Part shown: positions 7,469-15,574 of the stretch, piece by piece | Layout of the letters: every line of letters starts with the position of its first letter | Position numbering within the stretch: the stretch's first letter is position 1 | Origin: CAWHJN01 sp963829705 | GTDB taxonomy: Bacteria; Bacteroidota; Rhodothermia; Rhodothermales; BA12 | Assembly (NCBI GenBank): GCA_963829705.1 | Contig: CAWHJN010000005.1 | Coordinates: forward strand, 434,001 to 498,000 | DNA length: 64,000 nt | Reading direction: 5' to 3' | Notes under the pieces: generated by a model | Seen by the model: the letters and a program-made list of their open reading frames with translations, nothing else | Told to the model about the DNA's origin: nothing | Databases searched by the model: none | Made by a program: the position numbers and the translations under genes

Positions 7469-8581
7469 ATGCGTGAGACCCCCTTTACCGGCATCCTCGA
7501 ACAGATCGGTAACAAGAAGTTCGGCTTCATCCGCGAGTTTCAGAGCGACGTGCCCAAGGGCGACAACGACCCGTTCTGCCCGCCCGCCATCATCCAGCGG
7601 TTCAACATCCGCGACGGGGCGCTCCTCGAAGGCACGCTGCGGCCCGGACGCAAGGGGGCGATGCAGGTGCATCACCTCGACAAGATCATGGGCCTGGAGC
7701 CGAGTGAGTGGGCGCGCACGACGGCCTTCGAGCAGGGCCGGACGGTGTACCCCTACGAAAAGCTCAACATGGTGCGCGGGCCGGGCGACATCACGCTGCG
7801 TGTCGTCGATTTCGCCGTGCCCATCGGCAAGGGGCAGCGCTGCCTCATCGTCGCGCCGCCGCGCACGGGCAAGACGATCCTCGTGCAGAGCATGGCCGAG
7901 GCGCTCTCGAAAAACCACCCCGAGGTCGAACTCATCGCGCTCCTCGTGGACGAGCGGCCCGAGGAAGTCACCGATTTCCGCCGCAACACCAACGCGACGA
8001 TCTTTGCCTCGTCGAACGACCGCGAGGAAGACAACCACGTGCGCGTGTCGGTGATGGCGCACGAGTACGCCCGGCGGCTCGTGGAGACGGGCAAAGACGT
8101 GGTGATCCTGCTCGACTCGCTCACCCGGCTGGGGCGCACGTTCAACCTGTATATGGAAGGCAGCGGGCGCACGCTCTCGGGCGGTCTCGATGTGCGGGCG
8201 ATGTCGGTGCCGCGCAAAATCTTCGGCTCGGCCCGCAAGATCGAAGGCGGCGGCTCACTCACCATCATCGCCACCGTGCTCGTCGAAACGGGCAGCCGGA
8301 TGGACGAGGTGATCTTCGAGGAGTTCAAAGGCACCGGCAACGCCGAGATCGTGCTCGACCGCGAGATGGCCAACAAGCGCATCTTCCCCGCCGTGAACCT
8401 CCGCAAGAGCGGCACGCGCAACGAAGACCTGCTCTTGGGCGACCTCGCCGATCAGCACCACAAGCTCATGCGGATCCTCAACAGCCGCCCCCCCGTGGAC
8501 GCCACCCAGGCGCTCATTCGCCACATGCAGACAACGCCGACGAACGAGATGCTGCTCAAAGGCCTCGTCCCGGCGGAGTGA
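7469..8581 (+). CDS. rho: Transcription termination factor Rho, short form
   Basis: Rho is a hexameric RNA-dependent ATPase that terminates transcription. This protein has 370 residues and starts almost directly in the cold-shock-like RNA-binding domain (TGILEQIGNKKFGFIREF), so the N-terminal helical Rho_N domain of the usual ~420-residue protein is missing. The ATPase core is intact: Walker A VAPPRTGKT (about residue 130), Walker B DVVILLDSLTRLGR, Q-loop and R-loop regions, and EEFKGTGN. Walker A carries Arg-Thr where E. coli has Lys-Ala. The frame is open far upstream, but that sequence is not Rho-like, so the ATG at 7469 is chosen. A second, longer Rho may exist elsewhere. Confidence 0.93.
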   Translation: MRETPFTGILEQIGNKKFGFIREFQSDVPKGDNDPFCPPAIIQRFNIRDGALLEGTLRPGRKGAMQVHHLDKIMGLEPSEWARTTAFEQGRTVYPYEKLNMVRGPGDITLRVVDFAVPIGKGQRCLIVAPPRTGKTILVQSMAEALSKNHPEVELIALLVDERPEEVTDFRRNTNATIFASSNDREEDNHVRVSVMAHEYARRLVETGKDVVILLDSLTRLGRTFNLYMEGSGRTLSGGLDVRAMSVPRKIFGSARKIEGGGSLTIIATVLVETGSRMDEVIFEEFKGTGNAEIVLDREMANKRIFPAVNLRKSGTRNEDLLLGDLADQHHKLMRILNSRPPVDATQALIRHMQTTPTNEMLLKGLVPAE

Positions 8582-8686
8582 CGTGGAGAGACTTGAGGTT
8601 TTGGAAACCTCACAGATCTGGAGTACAGGTTACAGCAGGGCACGCAGCGGGTCTTGAGGCGCACACGGCCTCGACCTCCCCGAAAA

Positions 8687-9427
8687 ATGCCCCGCGACCT
8701 GCTGCCCGCGCCTGCGCACGAGCCCGAGATCAACTACCACGCCTCCATCAAAAACTGGAGCGAAGACGAGCGGCCACGTGAGAAACTGATCCAGAAAGGC
8801 GCGGCGGTGCTGTCGGATGCCGAACTGCTCGGGCTGATCTTTGGCTCGGGCGCGGTCACGAAGAAAGGGCCGATCTCGGCGGTCGCACTCGGGCAGACGC
8901 TCACGCGCACGTACGGCTCGCTCTTCAGCCTGTCGGGGCGCGAGTTGAAAGAGCTGACGCGCATCACTGGAATCGGCCCGGCGAAGGCGGTGCAGCTCGT
9001 GGCGGCCTTCGAGATCGGGCGGCGCGTGGAGGCGGGGCGCGGCGGGCCGCGCATCCAGGTGTGCTCCCCGGCAGACGTGGCGGCGCACTACGGGCCGCTC
9101 ATGCGCGATCTCACGCAGGAGATCTTCAAGATCGTCATCCTCAACACCGCCAACGTCATCACGGGCGACTATGACCTGACGACGGGCGGACTCAGCGCTT
9201 CCATCGTCGAGCCGCGCGCGGTTTTTAAAAAGGCGCTGCTCGACAACGCCGCTGCCATCATCTGCCTGCACAACCACCCGAGCGGCAACCCGGAGCCGTC
9301 GAAGGAGGACGTGCGCGTGACGAAGCAACTCGTCGAGGCAGGCAAGATCATGGGCGTGCCCGTCCACGACCACCTCATCATCGCGGGCCGAAGCTACACG
9401 AGCCTGGCGGAGCGAGGGCTGATGTGA
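8687..9427 (+). CDS. radC: RadC-family JAMM protein
   Basis: RadC proteins carry a helix-hairpin-helix and a JAMM metalloprotease-like domain; their role in DNA repair is uncertain. The 246-residue product has SDAELLGLIFGSG near residue 42, the HhH LTRITGIGPAKAVQL at about residue 90, and the JAMM metal site HNHPSGNPEPSKED at about residue 194. The Glu in SIVEPRAVF completes the motif. ATG 8687 is chosen over an upstream in-frame start because conserved sequence begins soon after it. Its stop overlaps the remains of a four-helix-bundle gene. Confidence 0.92.
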   Translation: MPRDLLPAPAHEPEINYHASIKNWSEDERPREKLIQKGAAVLSDAELLGLIFGSGAVTKKGPISAVALGQTLTRTYGSLFSLSGRELKELTRITGIGPAKAVQLVAAFEIGRRVEAGRGGPRIQVCSPADVAAHYGPLMRDLTQEIFKIVILNTANVITGDYDLTTGGLSASIVEPRAVFKKALLDNAAAIICLHNHPSGNPEPSKEDVRVTKQLVEAGKIMGVPVHDHLIIAGRSYTSLAERGLM

Positions 9428-9822
9428 AAGGGGGAATGCGAAATCCGGAATGCGGGACGGATCGGAGAGAAACGGCGACTCAGGGAGCGCACGCAGCGGT
9501 TTGCGCTGGACGTGATTCGGTTCGTGGAGAAGCTCGAACTGGGGCAGACGGCGCAGATTCTCGGGCGGCAATTGCTGCGCTGCGCTACGTCCGTTGGGGC
9601 AAATTATCGCGCAGCGCACGCGGGCGTTCGACGGCAGAGTTCGTCGCCAAGCTCGGCATCGTGGAAGAAGAAGCCGACGAGGCGATCTACTGGCTCGAAC
9701 TGCTCCACGAATCGGGCCACGCTGATATGGGCGAGACGCACGCGCTATGCAGAGAAGCAGGCGAGCTTCTCGCCATCACCATCGCCTCCATCCGAACGGC
9801 TCGGCGCTCGACCAGACGATAA
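9424..9822 (+). pseudogene. Four-helix-bundle (S23-type) gene, frameshifted
   Basis: The first half of the conserved family sequence (RFALDVIRFVEKLELGQTAQ, then GRQLLRCATSVGANYRAAH) is in one frame up to about 9620. The second half (STAEFVAKLGIVEEEADEAI, then YWLELLHESGHADMGETHAL) is in another frame up to the stop at 9822. Joined, they give a complete S23/four-helix-bundle protein of about 120 residues, of the kind also found as insertions in 23S rRNA genes. The break is in or near CACGCGGGCG. The first frame has no ATG; GTG 9512 is the only evident start, and a family A-like stretch (GGAATGCGAAATCCGGAATG) precedes it. It is either inactive or a one-base assembly error. Confidence 0.8.
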
Positions 9823-9866
9823 CCAGGCTACCGGAGTCCTCGCCAAAAACTTCCGCGTTCCGCATT

Positions 9867-10955
9867 TCACCGAACGGGTTTCGGCGCGAGGTAGACGTTG
9901 CGGCTGCTCTGCGGCGCGCCGTCGGACGCAGCGGGCATAGGGGCGGCGTTGAGTTTTCCCGTCTGCGTGCGGGCCGCGCGCGCGTCCGAGGTTTCGAGGC
10001 GGCGGATGCCCCGCGCCGTCATGTCGCGCAGGTCAGCCTCGTAGCGCTTGACGGATTCCGTCTGGAACAGGTCAAACGACTGCGCGAAGTGGCCGCCGAG
10101 GTGCTCGACGATGCCCTTGCGCTCGTTGTAGTTGTCTTTGTAGGTCTTGAACGCGTTGACTTCGTTCCACGTGTCGTTGAGCTTGACCTTGTAGTAGTTG
10201 CTCTCGAACTCCTCGTTCTGTCGCAGCGTCGAGTCGATGCGGGCGAGTTGGTCCTCGTTCTCGCGGTACGCCTGCGTGGTTTTGAACACGTCGGCAAAGC
10301 GCATCGCATCCCACCGGATCGCGCCTGCCACGAGCGGCATCGCCATCGCGAAACCGACGAAGCCGAGGTAGAGCAGGCTCTGGCCCGTCTGCTCCGCCAG
10401 CATTGAGGCGCGCACCGACGACAGTCCCAGCAGCGCCAGTTCGACGAACACCAGCACGACGGCCCACACGAACGCCACCGCCTGCCGGGGCTCGGTGTCC
10501 GTTTCGGCCTTGAAGCGGCGGCGCGGGATGAGCGTTTCCAGCAGCCGCTCCGCCGACACGATGCCCATGCCCGTCAGCACGATGGCGAACACACCCGCTA
10601 CGAACCACTGGAGCGCCTGGGACAATGCATCGAGGTAGGCCGTGAGGGCGAAAAACGTCAGCAGGACGCTCGCCACGATGGATGCTCCCAGGATGATCGT
10701 GTTGACCGTCAGGCGGCGGCGCACGCTGAAATACTCACTCGGCTCCAGCATCGTCTGCTTGCCCAGTTCGGTGGCACGCACCCGGCGGTTCGTCTTCTCG
10801 ACGAGCAGCGTCTCGTTCATCTCGCGGTAGTAGCGCGAGCGCTTGGTGACGCTGCCGAGCAGGTCGACGAGGGCGTTCTCGGCGAATTTCTTGATGCCCT
10901 GCTCGTTGCGTAGGTACGAGCCGTATTTGAATCGGTAGCTGAGTGCTTTAAACAT
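9867..10955 (-). CDS. Four-TM membrane protein of unknown function
   Basis: A 362-residue protein with a charged N-terminal part of about 80 residues (EMNETLLVEKTNRRVRATEL), four hydrophobic segments (about residues 85-108, 116-137, 160-182 and 189-210), then a ~150-residue soluble tail rich in Tyr, Asn and Lys that looks helical or coiled-coil (YKVKLNDTWNEVNAFKTYKD). The C-terminal 35 residues are Ala/Pro/Ser-rich. I do not recognise the family. It lies 21 nt downstream of another unknown gene and the two probably form an operon. Confidence 0.75.
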   Translation of the reverse strand: MFKALSYRFKYGSYLRNEQGIKKFAENALVDLLGSVTKRSRYYREMNETLLVEKTNRRVRATELGKQTMLEPSEYFSVRRRLTVNTIILGASIVASVLLTFFALTAYLDALSQALQWFVAGVFAIVLTGMGIVSAERLLETLIPRRRFKAETDTEPRQAVAFVWAVVLVFVELALLGLSSVRASMLAEQTGQSLLYLGFVGFAMAMPLVAGAIRWDAMRFADVFKTTQAYRENEDQLARIDSTLRQNEEFESNYYKVKLNDTWNEVNAFKTYKDNYNERKGIVEHLGGHFAQSFDLFQTESVKRYEADLRDMTARGIRRLETSDARAARTQTGKLNAAPMPAASDGAPQSSRNVYLAPKPVR

Positions 10956-10976
10956 GGGAGTCAGGCGGAAGGAAAA

Positions 10977-11441
10977 TCAGTGGATGTCACTGGCGTAGAT
11001 GTCTTTCTCCAGCGCGTCGGCCACCCCCGCCACCTTTTCCACCATCTCCCACACCTCCTCGAAATCGGCGGTCTGGACGAGGTGGGAGGCGCGCAGCGTG
11101 AAGTAACTGATGCTCTCGTTGTCCTCGTTGCGGAAGTCGGCGATGCAGATGGCCCCCACGTCGAGGTCGGCGTTCATGCGGAGCAGCTTTTCGAAGTCGT
11201 AGCGCTGCGGCACGGGCCCGATGGGGCTGTCGGCCACGAGGCGCGACACGTCGCGGCCCTGCGTCTCGCGCTGCCGCAGCAGCAGGTGCACCACCTGCGA
11301 ACGCTGATCCGCCGTCGGGACCTCGAACATCCAGTGGTTGGCCTCGATCTCGCGGGCCTGGCTGCCGTAGCGCGCCTGCAGGTCAGCCGTGAGCGTGCTG
11401 AACTGCGTGCGGGTGGTCGAGGAGGAAGAGCGAGCGAGCAT
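10977..11441 (-). CDS. Hypothetical protein, 154 aa
   Basis: A soluble acidic protein. Notable segments are HWMFEVPTADQRSQVVHLLL, DVGAICIADFRNEDNESISY and a C-terminal helix EEVWEMVEKVAGVADALEKD. The general look resembles small YbjN- or secretion-chaperone-like folds, but nothing is firm enough to name. ATG 11441 is preferred to a TTG at 11480: a TATGTTTG box on the minus strand at 11478-11485, matching the Bacteroidota -7 consensus, overlaps that TTG. It precedes the four-TM protein gene by 21 nt, suggesting one transcript. Confidence 0.7.
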   Translation of the reverse strand: MLARSSSSTTRTQFSTLTADLQARYGSQAREIEANHWMFEVPTADQRSQVVHLLLRQRETQGRDVSRLVADSPIGPVPQRYDFEKLLRMNADLDVGAICIADFRNEDNESISYFTLRASHLVQTADFEEVWEMVEKVAGVADALEKDIYASDIH

Positions 11442-11477
11442 GAGGAAGGAGAGAGGAGGCCCCGAGAGGCGCTTGGT

Positions 11478-11485
11478 CAAACATA
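11478..11485 (-). promoter_or_regulatory. Candidate -7 box of the unknown membrane operon
   Basis: TATGTTTG on the minus strand fits TAnnTTTG exactly and lies 37 nt before the ATG at 11441. No clear TTTG was seen 19-20 nt further upstream. Confidence 0.4.
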
Positions 11486-11696
11486 TACTTCAAACCGGAT
11501 CCGGCTCCTGCATCCGCTGTGCCAGAGTTGTAATAGCACCTGGTGGCGTGCGGGACGTTACAGATTCGTGGGCGGCACGTGGCGCTCCAACAGGCTCGTA
11601 CGCGAAAAACACCCCGTTTTCATGGCCGGGCGTGGCACCTGCGGGCGCGGCGCGATAGCTTGAAGGCTCTGCCGGCTTCTACTCCTCCACGCGATC

Positions 11697-13136
11697 ATGA
11701 GTCTCACCCTCGACACCATCGTCTCGCTCGCCAAACGGCGCGGCTTCCTCTTCCCCTCGTCCGACATCTACGGCGGGCTCGCCGCCACGTACGACTATGG
11801 CCCGCTGGGCGTCGAACTCAAGCGCAACGTGCAGAGCCGCTGGTGGAACGCGATGGTGCGCCAGCGAGGCGACGTCGAGGGCATCGACGCGGCCATCCTC
11901 ATGCACCCGACCGTCTGGAAAGCTTCGGGCCACGTCGATGCCTTCAGCGACCCGCTCATCGACGACAAGGTGTCGAAGATGCGCTACCGCGCCGATCAAC
12001 TCGTCGAGGGGCACATCGAGAGGCTCCGCAAAAAAGGCAAAGATGCCGACGCGGAGCGCGTGCAGGGCGCCCTCGTGGCCGCGCTCAATGCGGACGACAT
12101 GCCGAAGGCGCTGCACAGTCTCATCCTGCAGGAGGAGATTAAAAGCCCCGACAGCGGCGCGTTCGACTGGACGGAGGTGCGGCAGTTCAACCTGATGTTT
12201 TCGACGCACGTCGGCCCGGCATCGGACAGTGAGAGCAAGGTGTACCTCCGCCCGGAGACGGCGCAGGGCATCTTCGTCAACTTCCACAACGTGCGCGAGA
12301 CGACGCGCCAGAGCATCCCATTCGGCATCGCGCAGATCGGCAAGGCGTTTCGCAATGAGATCGTCGCCCGGCAGTTCATCTTTCGGATGCGCGAATTCGA
12401 GCAGATGGAGATGCAGTACTTCGTCGAGCCGGGTTCGCAGATGGAATGGTTCGAGACGTGGCGCGACCTCCGCCGCCAGTGGCACCTCGGCAACGGCGTG
12501 CGCCCGGACAAGCTGCGCTGGCACGTCCACGAAAAGCTCGCCCACTACGCCGACGCCGCCCAGGACATCCAGTACGAATTCCCGATGGGCTGGCAGGAGA
12601 TCGAGGGCATCCACAGCCGCACCGACTACGATTTGAGCCGCCACCAGGAGTACAGCGGCAAGAAGATGGAGTACTTCGACCCGCAGACCAACGAGCGCTA
12701 CATTCCGTACGTCGTCGAAACCTCCGTCGGCCTCGACCGCACCGTGCTGATGCTGCTCTGCGAAGCCTACGACGAGGACGAGGTGGGCGGCGAGACGCGG
12801 ACGGTGCTGCGCTTCCACCCGAACATCGCGCCGGTAAAAGTGGCGGTTCTGCCCCTCGTCAAGAAAGACGGGATGCCCGAGGTGGCCCACGCCATCGAGG
12901 ACGATTTGCGCGACCACGACCTGGCCGTCTTCTACGACGAGAAGGGCGCCGTGGGCCGCCGCTACCGCCGCATGGACGAGATCGGCACGCCCTTCTGCAT
13001 CACCGTGGACGGCCAGACGCTGGAGGACGGCACGGTGACCGTGCGCGACCGCGACACGACCGAGCAGGACCGCATCCCGAAGGAAAACGTCGCCGCCTAC
13101 GTCCGCGACAAAATGAAGGGCTGGACGCGCGGATGA
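11697..13136 (+). CDS. glyS: Glycyl-tRNA synthetase, alpha2 type
   Basis: Charges tRNA-Gly with glycine. The single-chain 479-residue protein is the dimeric (eukaryote-like) GlyRS, not the alpha/beta form. It opens with LAKRRGFLFPSSDIYGGLAA and YDYGPLGVELKRN, as in this family. Class II motif 2 is around FRNEIVARQFIFRMREFEQ and motif 3 around VGLDRTVLMLLCEAY; the anticodon-binding domain is the last ~110 residues (IAPVKVAVLPLVKKDG). The ATG is fixed by the conserved N-terminus. A weak -7-like TAGCTTGA lies at 11656-11663. Confidence 0.96.
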   Translation: MSLTLDTIVSLAKRRGFLFPSSDIYGGLAATYDYGPLGVELKRNVQSRWWNAMVRQRGDVEGIDAAILMHPTVWKASGHVDAFSDPLIDDKVSKMRYRADQLVEGHIERLRKKGKDADAERVQGALVAALNADDMPKALHSLILQEEIKSPDSGAFDWTEVRQFNLMFSTHVGPASDSESKVYLRPETAQGIFVNFHNVRETTRQSIPFGIAQIGKAFRNEIVARQFIFRMREFEQMEMQYFVEPGSQMEWFETWRDLRRQWHLGNGVRPDKLRWHVHEKLAHYADAAQDIQYEFPMGWQEIEGIHSRTDYDLSRHQEYSGKKMEYFDPQTNERYIPYVVETSVGLDRTVLMLLCEAYDEDEVGGETRTVLRFHPNIAPVKVAVLPLVKKDGMPEVAHAIEDDLRDHDLAVFYDEKGAVGRRYRRMDEIGTPFCITVDGQTLEDGTVTVRDRDTTEQDRIPKENVAAYVRDKMKGWTRG

Positions 13137-13167
13137 CAGGCCCTTCTGATCCGCAACCTGGAAACGA

Positions 13168-13632
13168 ATGCTCGACTACTTCCGTCGTCAATTCAACTAC
13201 GATGCCTGGGCCAACCGCGCCGTACTGAAGGCGTGCGAAGACGCGAGCGTGCTGCTCCCTGAAACCGCCCGCAACCGCCTCGCACACATCGTGGCGGCGC
13301 ACCGGCTGTGGCAGGCGCGGCTGCGGGGCGAGCACGCGCCCGTTCCCGTCTGGCCGCTCTGGACGCTTTCCGAAACCGCCGCGCAGGCCGACGCTGCGGC
13401 AGCGGAGTGGAGCACGTTTCTGGACGAGCACCTGCCCGAGCAGTTAGCGGAAACCATTCAGTACACCAATTCGAAGGGGGAGACGCACGAAAGCCGCGTC
13501 GAGGATGTGCTCGCGCACGTGCTGCTACACGCCGCGTACCACCGCGGGCAGATCGCGTCGGATCTGCGGGCGGCGGGGGCGGAGCCTCCCTTCACCGATT
13601 TCATCCACGCGACGCGGACAGGGCAGGTGTAA
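13168..13632 (+). CDS. DinB-family protein
   Basis: A 154-residue four-helix bundle of the DinB/YfiT superfamily, whose members are metal-dependent thiol transferases or stress proteins of unknown role. The typical start MLDYFRRQFNYDAWANRAVL is present. The three metal His positions are in AHIVAAHRLWQARL and HVLLHAAYHRGQIASDLRAAG. It lies 31 nt after glyS on the same strand and could share its transcript. The exact substrate is unknown. Confidence 0.88.
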   Translation: MLDYFRRQFNYDAWANRAVLKACEDASVLLPETARNRLAHIVAAHRLWQARLRGEHAPVPVWPLWTLSETAAQADAAAAEWSTFLDEHLPEQLAETIQYTNSKGETHESRVEDVLAHVLLHAAYHRGQIASDLRAAGAEPPFTDFIHATRTGQV

Positions 13633-13711
13633 AAAATGCGCGCCGCCGCTTAAGAACGCGCACCCGGCTGCCGACATATAGATCACCACTCCACCTCACC
13701 GGTGATCTGCC

Positions 13712-14074
13712 ATGCGTCTGCTCGTTCTCTTCGCGCTCGCTTCTGCTTTCACACCCGCTGCTTTCGCGCAGCAGGCCGCGCCGCAGCCGACGATCGTTTT
13801 CGCGGCGACGCCCGATGCCGACGCTGCGCCCGTTGCGCGGCAGACGGCCACGCGACTCGGCACCGAAGCCGAGCAGTACCGCCTGAACGCGCTCGCGCAC
13901 CTCGGGCTGGGAAACCCGGAAGCGGCCCGCCGCGCCGTCGAAAAACTCGTCGCCACGGTGCCCGGCTACACGCCGCAGCCCAACGACCCCGCGCCGTTCG
14001 TCCAACTCGTCGTGCAGGCCAACGGCCGCGCCGGGCGTAGCCTTCAGCCCGTGGAACGCATCGCGGGCAACTGA
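13712..14074 (+). CDS. Small secreted protein of unknown function
   Basis: A 120-residue protein with a clear signal peptide (MRLLVLFALASAFTPAAFA, cleavage likely after AFAQ). The mature part begins with a low-complexity AAPQPTIVFAATPDADAAPV linker. It then carries one TPR-like helix pair (YRLNALAHLGLGNPEAARRA) and a PNDPAPFVQLV segment often seen in Bacteroidota proteins that measure repeat number before a periplasmic domain. The fold is incomplete for any family I know. It converges with the histone-deacetylase-family gene with a 3-nt gap. Confidence 0.7.
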   Translation: MRLLVLFALASAFTPAAFAQQAAPQPTIVFAATPDADAAPVARQTATRLGTEAEQYRLNALAHLGLGNPEAARRAVEKLVATVPGYTPQPNDPAPFVQLVVQANGRAGRSLQPVERIAGN

Positions 14075-14077
14075 CCG

Positions 14078-14977
14078 TCAGCCGTAGACGCGCCGCGCGG
14101 CGTGGTGACAGATCGCGTGCCGCCGCGCCGTTTCCTCGGGCGTGGGCGCGTAGCCGCCGCTGAGGAGGAGCGCGACCGGCAGATCCGCACGTTTGAGCGT
14201 TTCGAGCACGAACCTGTCCCGCGCCGCAACGCCGTCCTCCGTCAGCGCGAGCCGCCCGAAGCGGTCGTCCGCCAGGACGTCGATGCCTGCGAGGTAGAAG
14301 ACGAGATCGGGCCGGGATTGCTCGATGGTACCGGGCAGATGCCCGGCGAGGGCGTCGAGGTACGCGCCGTCGGTGGTGCCGTCAGAGAGGGGCACGTCGA
14401 GCGACGACGGGGTTTTGTGGAACGGGTAGTTTTTCGCCCCGTGCATCGAGAAGGTGAACACGTCGGCGTCGCCCGCGAAAACAGCGGCGGTGCCGTTGCC
14501 CTGATGCACGTCGAGGTCGACGACGAGGGCGCGGCGGATCCAGCCCTCGCGCTGCAACACCCGGATGGCGACGGCCACGTCGTTGAACAAACAGAAGCCT
14601 TCGCCGTGGCCGGGAAAGGCATGGTGCGTGCCGCCCGCGAGGTTGGCGGCGAGGCCGTCCTGGAGCGCCATCACGGCGGCGTTGATGGTGCCGCGAACGG
14701 CCAGGCGCGAGCGCCGCACGAGGGCATCGGACCATGGCAACCCCTGACGCCGCTCCTCCTGTTTCGTCAGCGCGCCCGAAGCGAAGCGCCGCAGGTAGTC
14801 GTCGGTGTGGACGAGCAGGAGATCCGACCAGTCCACTTCACGCGGCGCGACGACGTCGCCCGGCGCGATCAGCCCTTCGCGGAGCAGCAGCCGGTGCAGG
14901 GCGGGAAACTTGCCCATCGGAAACGGATGCCGGGGCGGCAGCGCGACGTAGTAGCCGTCGCAGTACGAGACGCGCAC
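14078..14977 (-). CDS. Histone deacetylase-family (acetoin-utilisation type) hydrolase
   Basis: A 299-residue member of the arginase-fold HDAC superfamily, which removes acyl groups from amines such as acetylpolyamines or lysines. Zinc and catalytic residues are visible: GGTHHAFPGHGEGFCLFND (active-site His pair), VVDLDVHQGNGTA (Asp and His zinc ligands), FSMHGAKNYPF, and the second Asp in LAGIDVLADDRFG. The N-terminal HPFPMGKFPALHRLL fits the shorter bacterial group. Natural substrate unknown. It is followed on the same strand by nothing; upstream lies a thioredoxin-like gene with a 17-nt gap, so both may be co-transcribed. Confidence 0.9.
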   Translation of the reverse strand: MRVSYCDGYYVALPPRHPFPMGKFPALHRLLLREGLIAPGDVVAPREVDWSDLLLVHTDDYLRRFASGALTKQEERRQGLPWSDALVRRSRLAVRGTINAAVMALQDGLAANLAGGTHHAFPGHGEGFCLFNDVAVAIRVLQREGWIRRALVVDLDVHQGNGTAAVFAGDADVFTFSMHGAKNYPFHKTPSSLDVPLSDGTTDGAYLDALAGHLPGTIEQSRPDLVFYLAGIDVLADDRFGRLALTEDGVAARDRFVLETLKRADLPVALLLSGGYAPTPEETARRHAICHHAARRVYG

Positions 14978-14994
14978 GCGGCCCTTATCCGAGG

Positions 14995-15564
14995 CTACCG
15001 ACCGCCCGAGGGGCGCTTGACCTCGGCGAGAAAGTCGTCGAAGCTCTTGTCGAGGTACGCATCCGTGGCGATGTAGCGCAGGATGTAGATGAAATCGTCG
15101 GCGGCGGCGAAGCCGGGCAGGCGCGTCACGTAGCTGCCGTCGGCCCCGAGAAAGACGGTCGTGGGGTAGCCTGTCGCACCGAGGGCCTGCGCCAGCTCGG
15201 CCGACGAGAGCGTGTACTCCATGAACGTGTTGGTGTCGTCTTGCACCTCACCGTTGAGGCGGACGATCTCAAAGTGCTCGTTCACGTACGTCCGCACGGC
15301 GTCGGACGTGTATACCTCGCGCTGGAGGCGGCGGCACCACGGGCACCACGGCGCGTAGATGTCGACGATCAGCTTCTTGCCGCTGGCTTTGCTGACCTCC
15401 AGCGCCTCGTTGAACGACGGCAACCAGTTGATTCCCTCAGCAGCCACAGAGGCGTCGGGTTCGGCAGCAGCAGGCTTGGGCGATGGGGAGGTGGACGACT
15501 GAGCGGACGCCGTGGGCGCGGCCAGGCAGGCCAGCAGCAGGGGGACGAGGAGGGCGCGTTTCAT
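14995..15564 (-). CDS. Exported thioredoxin-like protein
   Basis: A 189-residue periplasmic thioredoxin-fold protein with a signal peptide (MKRALLVPLLLACLAAPTASA) and a Ser/Pro/Ala linker. The active site is YAPWCPWCRRL, a CPWC motif that differs from the CGPC of classical thioredoxin and suggests a role in disulfide reduction or isomerisation. The cis-Pro segment is TGYPTTVFL, followed by GSYVTRLPGF. ATG 15564 gives the signal peptide; the open upstream frame overlaps the neighbouring gene. It sits 10 nt after the glycosyltransferase stop on the same strand. Confidence 0.88.
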   Translation of the reverse strand: MKRALLVPLLLACLAAPTASAQSSTSPSPKPAAAEPDASVAAEGINWLPSFNEALEVSKASGKKLIVDIYAPWCPWCRRLQREVYTSDAVRTYVNEHFEIVRLNGEVQDDTNTFMEYTLSSAELAQALGATGYPTTVFLGADGSYVTRLPGFAAADDFIYILRYIATDAYLDKSFDDFLAEVKRPSGGR

Positions 15565-15574
15565 AGAGGTGAGA

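Noticed and set aside
13636..13665. Possible terminator after the DinB gene (TGCGCG/CGCGCA stem beside an A run)
   Set aside because: A 6-bp stem with a 14-nt loop is weak, and its T run would face no minus-strand gene that needs it.
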